Shown here in pieces: positions 28,100 through 37,101 of a stretch of DNA of 64,000 bases. The position numbers and the translations under genes are program-made. The DNA is from Rhodococcus sp. KRD162 (lineage in GTDB: Bacteria; Actinomycetota; Actinomycetes; Mycobacteriales; Mycobacteriaceae): positions 195,884 through 259,883 of the forward strand of contig NZ_JABFAU010000007.1 of NCBI RefSeq assembly GCF_017168335.1. The letters are read 5' to 3'. The notes under the pieces are model-generated. The model did no database searches, was not told the DNA's origin, and was given only the letters and a program-made list of their open reading frames with translations. Each line of letters begins with the position of its first letter. Within the stretch, counting starts at the first letter, position 1.

Positions 28100-28204
28100 G
28101 ACAACAGTCAACAGGAACGCCGACGCGATTGTTCCTGCCGATCCCGGAACAGGGACGGGACAGGCCGGGACAGGGCGGGGGAGCTGTCGGTACGCACTGA
28201 CACA

Positions 28205-30328
28205 ATGGTCCTCATGGCTGACGACGCGATGACCGCCGGACTCGATCCGGAGCAATCCGCGGCGGTACTCGCTCCTCGTGGCCCGGTGTGCGTTCTCGCC
28301 GGCGCTGGTACGGGCAAGACGCGCACGATCACCCGACGCATCGCGCACCTCGTCTCGGCCGGGCACGTGTCCTCTGGGCAGGTGCTGGCGGTGACGTTCA
28401 CTGCACGCGCGGCAGGGGAGATGCGCGGCCGCCTGCGCGAACTCGGTGTCGGCGGGGACGGACCGCCGGTGCAGGCCCGCACGTTTCACGCCGCTGCGAT
28501 GCGCCAACTCAAGTACTTCTGGCCACAGGTGGTCGGAGACACCGGGTGGCAGTTGCTCGATCGCAAGTTCACCGTGGTCTCGCAGGCCGCCAACCGCGCC
28601 GGGGTGTCCACGTCCACCGACGCGATCAGAGATCTCGCGGGCGAGATCGAGTGGGCCAAGGGATCTCTGATCGCACCCGAGGACTATCCGCGTATCGCGG
28701 CCAGCAACCGCCGTGATGTTCCGATGGACGCAGCGAAGGTCGCCGCTGTGTATGCAGGCTACGAGGAGCTCAAGTCCCGTGGCGGTGACGGTATGTTGCT
28801 CGACTTCGACGACCTGCTCCTGCACACGGCAGCGGCCCTGGAAGAACACTCGTCGGTGGCCGACGAGTTCCGTGAGCGCTACCGCTGCTTTGTCGTCGAC
28901 GAGTACCAGGACGTGACGCCGCTGCAGCAACGTGTCCTCGACGCCTGGGTGGGTGAACGAGACGATCTCACTGTCGTCGGCGACGCGAATCAGACCATCT
29001 ATTCCTTCACCGGTGCCTCCCCGCGGTATCTTCTCGACTTCTCCCGGAAATACCCCGAGGCCACCGTGGTTCGGCTCGAACGCGACTACCGATCGACGCC
29101 CGAGGTGGTCTCGCTCGCGAACCGCGTCATCGGTGCCGCACGTGGTCGCATTGCCGGCACCAGATTGCAATTGATCGGCCAGCGCGAGCCGGGACCCGAG
29201 CCGGAGTTCTTCGAGTACGACGACGAGCCGGCGGAAGCCGACGGCGTGGCACGGGCGGTCAAGAGGTTGATCTCGAAAGGCGTGGAGCCGGCCGAGATCG
29301 CGATTCTGTACCGCATCAACGCACAGTCCGAGGCCCACGAGCAGGCCTTGACCGAGCTGAAGATTCCGTATCAGGTTCGCGGCGGCGAGGGCTTCTTCAC
29401 CAGGCCCGAGGTGCGGCAGGGAGTCAACGCGCTCCGGCAGGCTGCCGGGCGCGACGATCTGCCCGAGGGTGCGCAGGCGGGGGACGGTCTGACCGCCCTG
29501 GTGCGGGCCGTGCTTGCCCCGTTGGGTCTGACGGCCACCGAACCGGCCGGCGCACAGGCCCGGGAGAAGTGGGCATCGCTCGGCGGTCTGGTGCAACTGA
29601 CCGAAGAACTCCTCGTGCACGAGCCGGACTTGACGCTCGAGAAGCTACTGGGGGAGCTGGCAGCTCGCGCCGAGGCGAGGCATCCACCGACGGTGCAGGG
29701 CGTCACGCTCGCCTCGTTGCACGCGGCGAAGGGCCTCGAGTGGGATGCGGTGTTCATCGTCGGGCTGGCCGACGGCACTCTGCCGATCTCGCACGCGATC
29801 GGCAACGATCCCAGCGCCAACAACGAGGCGGCCGTCGAGGAGGAACGCAGACTGCTCTACGTCGGTGTCACGCGCGCCCGGGTCCACCTCCATCTGTCCT
29901 GGGCGCTCGCCCGCAACGAAGGTGGGCGTAAGTCGCGTCGCCGATCGAGGTTTCTCAACGGCCTCGTCCCCGAGGATTCGCCCGCATCACGAATCGCGGC
30001 ACCGGCGGCCAAGAAGTCAGGGCCCAAGTGCCGGTTGTGCGGAAAGCCCCTGATCGGGACGTCGGCGACCATGCTCGGCCGCTGCGACAGCTGCCCGTCG
30101 AACGTCGACGTCGCCCTGCTCGATGCGCTCAAGTCCTGGCGACTGGACAAATCCCGTGAACTGAAGGTGCCCGCGTACGTGGTGTTCAGCGACAACACAC
30201 TCACGGCGATTGCCGAGCAGCAACCTCAGGACGAGCGTGGCTTGGTGGCGATACCGGGAATCGGGGCCAAGAAGCTGGAGCGGTTCGGTGAGGACGTGCT
30301 CACAGTCGTTCGGTCCTCCGATCGGTGA
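28205..30328 (+). CDS. uvrD2: ATP-dependent DNA helicase UvrD2
   Basis: 707 residues. SF1 motor: Walker [53 protein letters not shown]. After the motor comes a tetracysteine zinc module ([10 protein letters not shown]...CDSC) and a C-terminal HRDC domain ([10 protein letters not shown] to VVRSS). This domain order is diagnostic of mycobacterial UvrD2 (Rv3198c), an essential repair helicase. Two ATGs, 28205 and 28214, are possible; 28205 has TACGCA eight bases upstream. Confidence 0.94.
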   Translation: MVLMADDAMTAGLDPEQSAAVLAPRGPVCVLAGAGTGKTRTITRRIAHLVSAGHVSSGQVLAVTFTARAAGEMRGRLRELGVGGDGPPVQARTFHAAAMRQLKYFWPQVVGDTGWQLLDRKFTVVSQAANRAGVSTSTDAIRDLAGEIEWAKGSLIAPEDYPRIAASNRRDVPMDAAKVAAVYAGYEELKSRGGDGMLLDFDDLLLHTAAALEEHSSVADEFRERYRCFVVDEYQDVTPLQQRVLDAWVGERDDLTVVGDANQTIYSFTGASPRYLLDFSRKYPEATVVRLERDYRSTPEVVSLANRVIGAARGRIAGTRLQLIGQREPGPEPEFFEYDDEPAEADGVARAVKRLISKGVEPAEIAILYRINAQSEAHEQALTELKIPYQVRGGEGFFTRPEVRQGVNALRQAAGRDDLPEGAQAGDGLTALVRAVLAPLGLTATEPAGAQAREKWASLGGLVQLTEELLVHEPDLTLEKLLGELAARAEARHPPTVQGVTLASLHAAKGLEWDAVFIVGLADGTLPISHAIGNDPSANNEAAVEEERRLLYVGVTRARVHLHLSWALARNEGGRKSRRRSRFLNGLVPEDSPASRIAAPAAKKSGPKCRLCGKPLIGTSATMLGRCDSCPSNVDVALLDALKSWRLDKSRELKVPAYVVFSDNTLTAIAEQQPQDERGLVAIPGIGAKKLERFGEDVLTVVRSSDR

Positions 30329-30364
30329 TGGCGCGGCGTGCTCATCGAAGAAAAACTGCAGGTC

Positions 30365-30403
30365 AAAAATAACTTGTGCAGATATCGACGGGGGGCTTAG
30401 TCT
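30365..30403 (+). promoter_or_regulatory. WhiB7-autoregulated promoter
   Basis: An AT-rich block AAAAATAA (30365-30372) sits immediately upstream of TTGTGC (-35, 30374-30379), with TAGTCT (-10, 30398-30403) 18 bases further on. An AT-rich element beside the -35 is the known hallmark of WhiB7-SigA promoters, bound by the WhiB7 AT-hook. The transcript would have a leader of about 490 bases. Confidence 0.85.
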
Positions 30404-30471
30404 GTTTCACGTGCCGCGGGAGACTGCGCACTGCCCATCCACCTACGAGACCAGAACAGGAGCTGAAAGAA

Positions 30472-30747
30472 ATGATCAACACATTCCACGCCGCCGTTGC
30501 CGATGCAACCGTCGCGTTCAGCCCTGTCCTTGGCATGGCGCCCTTGGGTATCGCGTCTGAGCGCAATGCCGGTGCCGCAGCCGCTGGCTCGGTTGCACAG
30601 ACGTGGATTCGCTCCTCCGCCTTCGGTCCCACTCAGGAATCCGCAGCCGTGGCACCAGGAGCGAATGCAGTTGCTCTGGCAACTCGACGTCACCGCGCAC
30701 CCAGCGCGTCCGTGGTCGACAGCAGACACCGACTTCACTGTCGGTAG
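30472..30747 (+). CDS. Upstream ORF in the whiB7 leader
   Basis: 91 codons with AGGAG at 30458-30462 before ATG 30472, reading MINTFHAAVADATVAFSPVL at the start. The C-terminal half is basic and Ser/Arg-rich and does not look like a folded protein. The stop at 30745-30747 is 21 bases before the leader hairpin. In mycobacteria, uORF translation coupled to a terminator controls whiB7 induction by ribosome-stalling antibiotics. This frame probably plays that part. It may be shorter than annotated in vivo. Confidence 0.6.
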   Translation: MINTFHAAVADATVAFSPVLGMAPLGIASERNAGAAAAGSVAQTWIRSSAFGPTQESAAVAPGANAVALATRRHRAPSASVVDSRHRLHCR

Positions 30748-30768
30748 ACGCTTCGATCAGCCCCACCA

Positions 30769-30808
30769 GGCCACGGACCCGCAGACGCGGACCGTGGCCT
30801 TTCTCGTT
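30769..30808 (+). terminator. Intrinsic terminator/attenuator in the whiB7 leader
   Basis: GGCCACGG (30769-30776) pairs with CCGTGGCC (30792-30799) and CCGC (30779-30782) with GCGG (30787-30790), closing a 4-base loop; a T-rich run TTTCTCGTT follows at 30800-30808. It would stop transcription before whiB7 unless translation of the upstream ORF changes leader folding. Confidence 0.8.
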
Positions 30809-30900
30809 CAGGTAGTTCCTCTATCCGAGCGTGAGGCCGACAGGTTCGCATTACCCCTCGAACCGATAACGAAGCCGCACGAAAAGTAGAGGAGACCGAC

Positions 30901-31221
30901 GTGTCAACCGCCACGATCCGGACGACATGCCGACCAGAGTCCGAAAGTGCCTACGCTGCACAGTCTTCGACCGAACAGGTCGAGCTGGCACTGTCGGTAC
31001 CCTGTCGAGCGGCGAACCCCGACATGTGGTTCGCCGACACCCCTGCCGAACTCGAGCAGGCCAAGGCGTTGTGCGCCGACTGCCCCATCCGGCGTACCTG
31101 CCTGAGCGCGGCCCTCGACCGCGCCGAGCCATGGGGCGTGTGGGGCGGCGAGATCCTCGAGCAGGGTGTCGTCATCGCACGCAAGCGTCCTCGGGGACGG
31201 CCGCGCAAGAACGCAGCATGA
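30901..31221 (+). CDS. whiB7: Transcriptional regulator WhiB7
   Basis: 106 residues. Iron-sulfur ligands C35, C58, C61, C67 (C-x22-C-x2-C-x5-C), the SigA-contact motif EPWGVWGGE (76-84) and C-terminal AT-hook RGRPRK (98-103). It activates intrinsic antibiotic resistance genes together with the primary sigma factor. GTG 30901 has AGAGGAG just upstream. Position between uvrD2 and the UbiB-type kinase matches Rv3197A. Expression is governed by the upstream promoter, uORF and terminator. Confidence 0.97.
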   Translation: MSTATIRTTCRPESESAYAAQSSTEQVELALSVPCRAANPDMWFADTPAELEQAKALCADCPIRRTCLSAALDRAEPWGVWGGEILEQGVVIARKRPRGRPRKNAA

Positions 31222-31234
31222 GGCCCGGCACCGA

Positions 31235-31275
31235 TGCCCGGCTTCGCCGAACGAGTCAGTCGGTGAAGCCGGGCA
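31235..31275. terminator. Hairpin between convergent whiB7 and UbiB-type kinase genes
   Basis: Arms 31235-31250 and 31260-31275 pair over 16 positions with one mismatch around a 9-base loop. The right arm includes the last codons of the leftward gene. No T-tract. Confidence 0.55.
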
Positions 31276-32566
31276 GCCACTCGGTGAGGATGGCCATGTA
31301 CGGCGCATAGGCGTCCAACTGCGCGCAAATTCCCACCAGCCCGCCCAGCACCCGGAAGACCATCACGTACTCGGCAGGCATGTTCAACGCGCGAACCGTA
31401 CGAAACTGCGCGCTGTTGAAATCCGTGGCGGTGCCCGCGGCCTTCTGCAGCCAGGCCCGGGTGAAGTGGAACGATTCGGTGTGAATCGGGTCGGTGAAGG
31501 GACGCAGATAGTCTTCGATCTCCTTCTCCGTGACGGTGCGCCCGGGAACCACGAAACCGCTCTCGCTGCAGAGTTCGACCAGTTCGTCGAACTTCTCGTC
31601 GCGTGCGAGCGAGACCATCCGACCCAGAACGGGTGGGAGGCCGTCCGGCATCGGAGCGCAGGCACCGAAATCGATGACGCCCATGCGCCCGTCGTCGAGC
31701 ATCATGAAGTTGCCCGGGTGTGGATCGGCGTGCAGCAACTTCGCGCGAGCGGGTGACATGAATGCGAACAGTGCCAGGAGTTCGCCGGCCCGGTTGCGTT
31801 CCTCGGCCGTTCCGCTGGCAATGACGTCCGACAATGGTCGGCCTGTCATCCACTCGCTGACAACGACTTTGGGCGCACTGGCGACGATCCTGGGGATGGC
31901 GAATTGCGAATCGCCCGCGAATTCCTTGCTGAACACCCGCTGGTTCGCCGCCTCGATGCGGTAGTCGAGTTCGTCTTCGGTGCGGGCGGTCAACTCTTCG
32001 AGAACCGGTTTGACGTCGGTTCCCGCGAGGACGGTGCTGAACAGGTTCGCAAAACGTGAGAGCGTCTTGAGGTCGGAGCGCAATGCGTCGTCCGCACCCG
32101 GATACTGAATCTTGACCGCGACATCGCGTCCGTCCGACCACGTAGCGCGGTGCACCTGGCCGATGCTCGCCGAGGCGATGGCGGTGTCGTCGAATTCGAG
32201 GAAACGCGATCGCCAGGCAGTTCCGAGTTGCTGGTCCAACACCCGGTGAACCGTCTTCGCGGGCATGGGTGGCCCCTGGGCCTGGAGTTTGGTCAACGCC
32301 TCGCGGTAGGGCTCGGAATACTCCTCCGGCACCGCGGCTTCCATCACCGACAGCATCTGCCCGAGTTTCATCGCGCCGCCCTTGAGTTCCCCGAGCACGG
32401 CGAAGAGTTGTTCTGCTGCCTTCGCGGCCATATCGGCATCTATCTCGTCGCGATTGCCGCCCGCGAGCTTCTTGCCGAAGCCCATGGCGGCACGCCCCGC
32501 CATTCCCAGGGGAATGCTGGCCAGCTTTGCGGTGCGGGTCGATCCGCGGCGAGGTATGTCAGACAC
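31256..32566 (-). CDS. ABC1/UbiB (AarF) family atypical kinase
   Basis: 436 residues. Family motifs: KLGQMLS (the KxGQ extension), alanine-rich loop ASASIGQVHRAT in place of the glycine loop, VAVKIQYPG (lysine), LLHADPHPGNFMM (catalytic Asp) and GVIDFGACA (metal-binding Asp). Members are ADP/ATP-binding kinases or ATPases linked to isoprenoid lipids. Rv3197 occupies this position and, like here, is convergent with whiB7. GTG 32566 with GGAG upstream is used; the open frame further up is unlike the family. Confidence 0.9.
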   Translation of the reverse strand: MSDIPRRGSTRTAKLASIPLGMAGRAAMGFGKKLAGGNRDEIDADMAAKAAEQLFAVLGELKGGAMKLGQMLSVMEAAVPEEYSEPYREALTKLQAQGPPMPAKTVHRVLDQQLGTAWRSRFLEFDDTAIASASIGQVHRATWSDGRDVAVKIQYPGADDALRSDLKTLSRFANLFSTVLAGTDVKPVLEELTARTEDELDYRIEAANQRVFSKEFAGDSQFAIPRIVASAPKVVVSEWMTGRPLSDVIASGTAEERNRAGELLALFAFMSPARAKLLHADPHPGNFMMLDDGRMGVIDFGACAPMPDGLPPVLGRMVSLARDEKFDELVELCSESGFVVPGRTVTEKEIEDYLRPFTDPIHTESFHFTRAWLQKAAGTATDFNSAQFRTVRALNMPAEYVMVFRVLGGLVGICAQLDAYAPYMAILTEWLPGFTD

Positions 32567-32658
32567 GACTCCATCATGGCCGAACCAGCCGACAAATGCT
32601 CGGACCGCCCGGTTGCCGCCGGTATCGGTCGAGGTCAGCTCGCGCGATGGGCATCCGG

Positions 32659-33552
32659 TCAGTGCCAACAATCGCAATGCGGATGCTTGGACCACTGTCT
32701 TTTCCGCACGGTGGTTCCGGATGCTGCAAACTTCAACTCCATCGTGCAGTCGGCCGTTTCGGGCAGGGCAGCGTCGCTTCGGGCGATGAGGGATTCGAGT
32801 TGAGCGAAAGCACACGCTGCCGTGGCCAGTACCGTCGCGCTACTGGCATGGCCGACCGTGCCGAGAAGGTGAGCGGACAGATGCGGCCACTCGGGCTCGA
32901 AGTCGCAGCGAGTCAGATCCGCGCACCGCAGGCAACTCGTGCGGCCGGGCAGTACGAACGGGCCGACCAGTCCCGCTCCGTCACGTAGGCGAACCTGCAG
33001 ATGCGGGATGCGGAGACGCACCAGATCGGCGACCAGCCGCGGTTCGGCGACGAGATCGTCGGTGAGTACGACGACATCGTAGGTCCAGGCGTTCACCGCT
33101 GCGTGTGGGTAGCGCGTCGGGGTTAGACTCGACCGGGTCACAGAGGCGTTGGTCCGACTCAGCCCTGCAGCCAAAGCATCGGAAATCGGACCCCGCCCCA
33201 CGAGATGGACGGTGTTCAGCGTCGCAGGCATGTCCGGCGGGACGCGTTTTGAGGCATCGGATGCGACGGGTCCGCTCGTACCGTGCACGAGCAACCCGGA
33301 TTCCTCCAGCTCGCCGAGCATCGCCGAGGTTCTGTTGGCCGACAGCCCCAATGTCATTGCATGGCAGACGATATGAGGTCTCGAGTGGCCTGCGGCGATG
33401 AGGCGAAGTATCTCGAGTATCGAACCCGGCTCGGCATCGGGAGGTGGAGTGACGACGACACTGGTCTCGGGGCTCCAGCCCAACTGAACAGTGCCGTCTC
33501 GTCGCGGCAGGATTGCCACCGAAGGATCGAGTCGAACGGTCGGTGTGATCAT
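32659..33552 (-). CDS. E1-like/TOMM leader-binding-like protein at the Rv3196 position
   Basis: About 297 residues. The N-terminal 100 residues contain a winged-helix-like part (LGLSANRTSAMLGELEESGL). The middle has Rossmann-like strands (TVHLVGRGPISDALAAGLS, DVVVLTDD), and a zinc-type cysteine set follows (CLRCADLTRC, and HCDCWH at the extreme C-terminus). This arrangement recalls the E1-like half of TOMM cyclodehydratases, and mycolata homologues are often labelled that way. No precursor peptide or partner cyclodehydratase is nearby, so the role is unknown. ATG 33552; GTG 33561 is possible. Confidence 0.6.
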   Translation of the reverse strand: MITPTVRLDPSVAILPRRDGTVQLGWSPETSVVVTPPPDAEPGSILEILRLIAAGHSRPHIVCHAMTLGLSANRTSAMLGELEESGLLVHGTSGPVASDASKRVPPDMPATLNTVHLVGRGPISDALAAGLSRTNASVTRSSLTPTRYPHAAVNAWTYDVVVLTDDLVAEPRLVADLVRLRIPHLQVRLRDGAGLVGPFVLPGRTSCLRCADLTRCDFEPEWPHLSAHLLGTVGHASSATVLATAACAFAQLESLIARSDAALPETADCTMELKFAASGTTVRKRQWSKHPHCDCWH

Positions 33553-33675
33553 GGAACACACTCTGGCAGCGAAAGCAGTGACGAATGCCCGCTCGAAGGC
33601 GGTTATCCACAGGGCGGAAGTGCCTCCGAGCAGGCATTCTGTCGATTCGGGCGAATCAGCACGAACGAGACCGGA

Positions 33676-35064
33676 TCAGGGTGTGGATGAACCCTTCTCG
33701 GGGTCCTCGTCGGTACCGTCGTCGTGGCTCGCGGCCTCGGCGCGCTCCTTGGCCTCCATCGCTTCCAGTTGTGCGATCGGGTCGTCGAAGCTCGATGTGC
33801 CGCCGCCGACGACGCGGTCGATGAAGGACGCGGGATTGTCCAGATCCGAGGAATCGGGAAGCAGGTCGGGATGGGCCCACACGCCGTCACGTCCCTCGAT
33901 GTCGGCGGCCGACAGCAGCTGACGCCACAGATCGGCTGCTTCGCGGACCTTGCGTGGCCGCAGCTCGAGGCCCACCAGCGTGGCGAAGGTCTGCTCGGCC
34001 GGTCCGCCGGATGCCCGGCGTCGTCTGATGGTCTCGCCCAGTGCGACCGCCCCGGGCAGGCGGTCACCCAGTGCCGCTGCGACCACAGTCTCCACCCATC
34101 CCTCGACCAGGGCCAGCAACGTCTCGAGACGTTCGAGAGCGTGCTTCTGCTCCGGCGTGGTCTGCGGCTCGAAGGAACCCTGCTGCAGGATTTCCTCGAT
34201 CTTCGACGGATCGGTCAACGCGGACGGGTCGAGACCCGCAGCCGCCTCCTCGATCGCCGAGAAATCCATCCGGATTCCGCGTGCGTACTCCTCCACTGTG
34301 GCCAGCACCCGCTGTCGTAGCCACGGAATGTGGCTGTACAGACGTTGGTGTGCGGCCTCTCGCGCTGCGAGGAATACCAATACCTCGCGCTCGGGCTGCT
34401 CGAGACCCTCACTGAACGACGCAATGGCCGAGGGCAGCAACGCCGCTGTTCCGGACGGGCCGAGTGGCAGGCCGATGTCGGTCGAGGTCAGAACCTCCTT
34501 GGACAGCTGGCCGAGTGCCTGGCCGAGCTGCGAACCGAAGGCCATGCCGCCCATCTGCGTCAGCATGCCCATCATCGGCCCGGCCATCTGCTGAGCCTCG
34601 GCGGGAAGACCGGAGGTCCACATGCCCGAGATCTGCTCGGCGACAGGGTCGCACAGGCGCTTCCAGGTGTCGATGGTGTTGTCGAGCCAATCGACCGGTG
34701 TCCACGCAACGGTCTTGGTGGCCCCGGCAGGCAAGGTCGTCGCCCCGTCGAGCCAGAGCTCGGCCAGGTGAGCGGCATCGGTGATGGCCTCGCGCTCGCC
34801 TGCCGAGACCGGGCTGAAATCGCCCATCTGCTGGCGCGCGAGCTGCTTGGCGAGGTCGTAGTTGACCGGGCCCGACCCGGTTCCGCCTGCCCCGGCAGCA
34901 CCCATGCCGCTGAGCATCTGGCCGAACTGCGTGAGCATCTGACCCAGCTGGGCAGGGTCGAAGCCTTCGGCACCGAAGCCGAAACCGGCAGCGCCGGCCG
35001 AACCGTCCGGATCCTTTTTCTTGTCCGGATCGTCGTCGGAGGCACCGAAACCAAAATTGCTCAT
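33676..35064 (-). CDS. Zinc-dependent metalloprotease-like protein (DUF2342)
   Basis: 462 residues. The first 60 are low-complexity Gly/Asp-rich; the rest is the helical DUF2342/zincin_2 domain with VFLAAREAAHQRLYSHIPWL as the degenerate zinc motif and MDFSAIEEA downstream. Matches Rv3195. Cytosolic, no signal peptide. The family is annotated as coenzyme F420 biosynthesis-associated or zinc protease; activity is unproven. It is divergent from the Lon-like protease gene. Confidence 0.85.
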   Translation of the reverse strand: MSNFGFGASDDDPDKKKDPDGSAGAAGFGFGAEGFDPAQLGQMLTQFGQMLSGMGAAGAGGTGSGPVNYDLAKQLARQQMGDFSPVSAGEREAITDAAHLAELWLDGATTLPAGATKTVAWTPVDWLDNTIDTWKRLCDPVAEQISGMWTSGLPAEAQQMAGPMMGMLTQMGGMAFGSQLGQALGQLSKEVLTSTDIGLPLGPSGTAALLPSAIASFSEGLEQPEREVLVFLAAREAAHQRLYSHIPWLRQRVLATVEEYARGIRMDFSAIEEAAAGLDPSALTDPSKIEEILQQGSFEPQTTPEQKHALERLETLLALVEGWVETVVAAALGDRLPGAVALGETIRRRRASGGPAEQTFATLVGLELRPRKVREAADLWRQLLSAADIEGRDGVWAHPDLLPDSSDLDNPASFIDRVVGGGTSSFDDPIAQLEAMEAKERAEAASHDDGTDEDPEKGSSTP

Positions 35065-35194
35065 GACTCAACGGTACAAGCCCGGCGAAGGCAGAGCGTG
35101 GCAGATCGTCACGCTGACGGCGAACACGGGTGCCACCGACGGCGCACAGGGCCCTGCGGTAGGGGCGGTCTGCACGGGCGATGGTATTCGGATC

Positions 35195-35200
35195 TAGTGT
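35195..35200 (+). promoter_or_regulatory. -10 box of the YlbL-type protease gene
   Basis: TAGTGT ends seven bases before GTG 35208, consistent with a leaderless mRNA and excluding an upstream ATG at 35181 as the start. Confidence 0.5.
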
Positions 35201-35207
35201 CTACGGA

Positions 35208-36233
35208 GTGAACCGAAGGATCGCCACTCTTGTCGCTGCGTTGGTACCGGTGGTGGTGCTGGGCGTCACCGGTTCGGTCGTCACCGTTCCGTTCGCAGCC
35301 CTCGGCCCCGGCCCGACCTACAACACTCTCGGCGATGTGGACGGGGAACCGGTGGTGCAGATCGACGGAACCGCTGTCGATCCGACCACCGGCCACTTGA
35401 ACATGACGACCGTGGCCGTGCGCGATCAGCTCAATCTGTTCGAGGCACTCGGTTTCTGGGCGAGCGGTCGTCAGGGTCTGGTGCCACGTGAAGAGGTCTA
35501 TCCGCCGAACAAGACCAAAGAAGAAGTGCAGCAGGGCAACCAGGCCGACTTCGAGGAGTCCGAGTCCAGTGCCGAACTGGCAGCCCTGCACTACCTGAAT
35601 CTGCCGGTGTCGCTGACGGTGGCGAGCGTGGCCGAGGACGGGCCCGCCGCAGGCGCATTGAACGTCGGTGACACGCTCGTGTCGGTCGGCGGTACCCCCG
35701 TTGCCACTGCGACGGAGGTGCGTGAGGCGGTCAGCTCCAGATCGCCGGGGGAGTCCCTCGACATCGAGTACATCCGAGACGGCACTACTCGGACGGCCTC
35801 GGTGGTACTCGGAGCGCGCCCCGACGACGCATCCAAGGGATACCTCGGCGTGACGCCCGAGGAGCAGCCCGATGTGCCGTTCCAGGTGACGTTCAATCTC
35901 GCCGACGTCGGTGGGCCGTCGGCCGGACTGATGTTCAGCCTCGCGGTGGTGGACAAGCTCAGTCCCGGTGAGTTGAGCAACGGGCAGTTCGTCGCGGGCA
36001 CCGGAACCATCGACGCCGACGGGACGGTCGGCCCGATCGGCGGAATTCCCTACAAGCTGATCGCCGCCCGCGAGGCCGGAGCGACCACTTTCCTGGTCCC
36101 GGACGCGAACTGCGGTGAGGCGCAACAGAACGTCCCCGACGGCCTCCGGCTGGTACGCGTCGAATCGCTGGACAGCGCCGTCGACGCGCTGCAGACGATC
36201 GGCTCCGGCGGGGACGCTCCGTCCTGCAGCTAG
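35208..36233 (+). CDS. Membrane-anchored PDZ-Lon protease (YlbL family)
   Basis: 341 residues. N-terminal signal anchor (LVAALVPVVVLGVTGSVV), a PDZ domain (about residues 135-215; VSVGGTPVATATEVREAV) and a Lon-type serine protease domain with the Ser-Lys dyad in GGPSAGLMFSL and GIPYKLIAA. It would cleave substrates outside the membrane. Length and order match Rv3194c. The stop codon lies in a 16-base tandem repeat shared with the convergent gene. Confidence 0.9.
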   Translation: MNRRIATLVAALVPVVVLGVTGSVVTVPFAALGPGPTYNTLGDVDGEPVVQIDGTAVDPTTGHLNMTTVAVRDQLNLFEALGFWASGRQGLVPREEVYPPNKTKEEVQQGNQADFEESESSAELAALHYLNLPVSLTVASVAEDGPAAGALNVGDTLVSVGGTPVATATEVREAVSSRSPGESLDIEYIRDGTTRTASVVLGARPDDASKGYLGVTPEEQPDVPFQVTFNLADVGGPSAGLMFSLAVVDKLSPGELSNGQFVAGTGTIDADGTVGPIGGIPYKLIAAREAGATTFLVPDANCGEAQQNVPDGLRLVRVESLDSAVDALQTIGSGGDAPSCS

Positions 36234-36254
36234 TCGTCCCTGCAGCTAGTCGTC
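36223..36254. repeat. Exact 16-base tandem duplication at two convergent stops
   Basis: CCTGCAGCTAGTCGTC occurs twice in a row. The first copy contains the TAG of the protease gene and the second contains the reverse-strand TAG of the PPA1309 gene, so each gene keeps its own stop. Confidence 0.9.
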
Positions 36255-36902
36255 CTCGACCGCGTCGAACGTGGCGTAGAGGCCGTGCACGATGTTGGGG
36301 GCCAGATTCTCGGCGATCCGCAGTTCGATCGGGGCGAAGGGATCGGCGTCCTCGTCCGGGTGCAACTGCAGAAGTGTCAAGGACGGGCCGTTGTCGAGTA
36401 CCGCCACGATCAGTCGCGCATCGCGCTTGTCGGGATGGTTCTCGGCAGCCGAGCGAGCGGCGTGGTCGGCGGCGTCGGGATCGGCGAGCAACGGCATCAG
36501 GGCGTCGTCGAGGGTCGATTCGGCAGTCGGGGGCAGGACGACGATCTCTTGAACCAGAGCGCATCCGACGACGCCCTCGGGCCACGTCGAGGTGGCGAGG
36601 AATTCGTCGAGGGCGGGGGAGCCGCCGGTGATGTCCTCGGGGAGCGAATGCTGCTGAATCGGAGTCAGTGCCGCGCCGTCGGCCAGATCGTCGAGCAAAC
36701 CCGGCTCGGCCGCGGCGAGTGCTGCGGTGGGCACCAATGCGAACATCTGCGGTGCCTGCTGCCATCCGCCTGCATCGACGAAGTCCGCCACCTCGCGGGC
36801 ACACCGCGCCAGAGCCTCGGCCGCGTCTCGACCACCCGAACGAGGGTCGAACTCGTCACCGAAATTGTCTTCGTCGTGTGGTCCGTCGCTGTCGTTGCTC
36901 AC
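36246..36902 (-). CDS. PPA1309 family protein
   Basis: 218 residues, acidic and soluble, with conserved stretches WPEGVVGCALVQEIVVLPP and LDNGPSLTLLQLH and the C-terminal IAENLAPNIVHGLYATF. These mark the actinobacterial PPA1309 family, whose function is unknown. The start is GTG 36902. It is divergent from the UPF0182 gene (199-base gap) and convergent with the Lon-like protease. Confidence 0.8.
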   Translation of the reverse strand: MSNDSDGPHDEDNFGDEFDPRSGGRDAAEALARCAREVADFVDAGGWQQAPQMFALVPTAALAAAEPGLLDDLADGAALTPIQQHSLPEDITGGSPALDEFLATSTWPEGVVGCALVQEIVVLPPTAESTLDDALMPLLADPDAADHAARSAAENHPDKRDARLIVAVLDNGPSLTLLQLHPDEDADPFAPIELRIAENLAPNIVHGLYATFDAVEDD

Positions 36903-37101
36903 GGCACTATCCTCGCATTCGGATGGTTCTCCGGATGCCGATGCTCCTGACCTGCGGTTGGCTGTGGCCGCAGTACGGGTGTCGCAGCCGTAGGATCAAC
37001 GTACGTACAGTAGGGCGAAACGGACATGCGGTGCACGACGAGTGTGCCGAAGAAGTCATCTGCGGCGCCGGACGGCGTCGCCCGAAGTTGGAGTGTGGCA
37101 C

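Noticed and set aside
30497-30889. 130-codon frame in the whiB7 leader
   Set aside because: It overlaps the better-placed uORF in another frame, lacks a ribosome site, and crosses the terminator hairpin.
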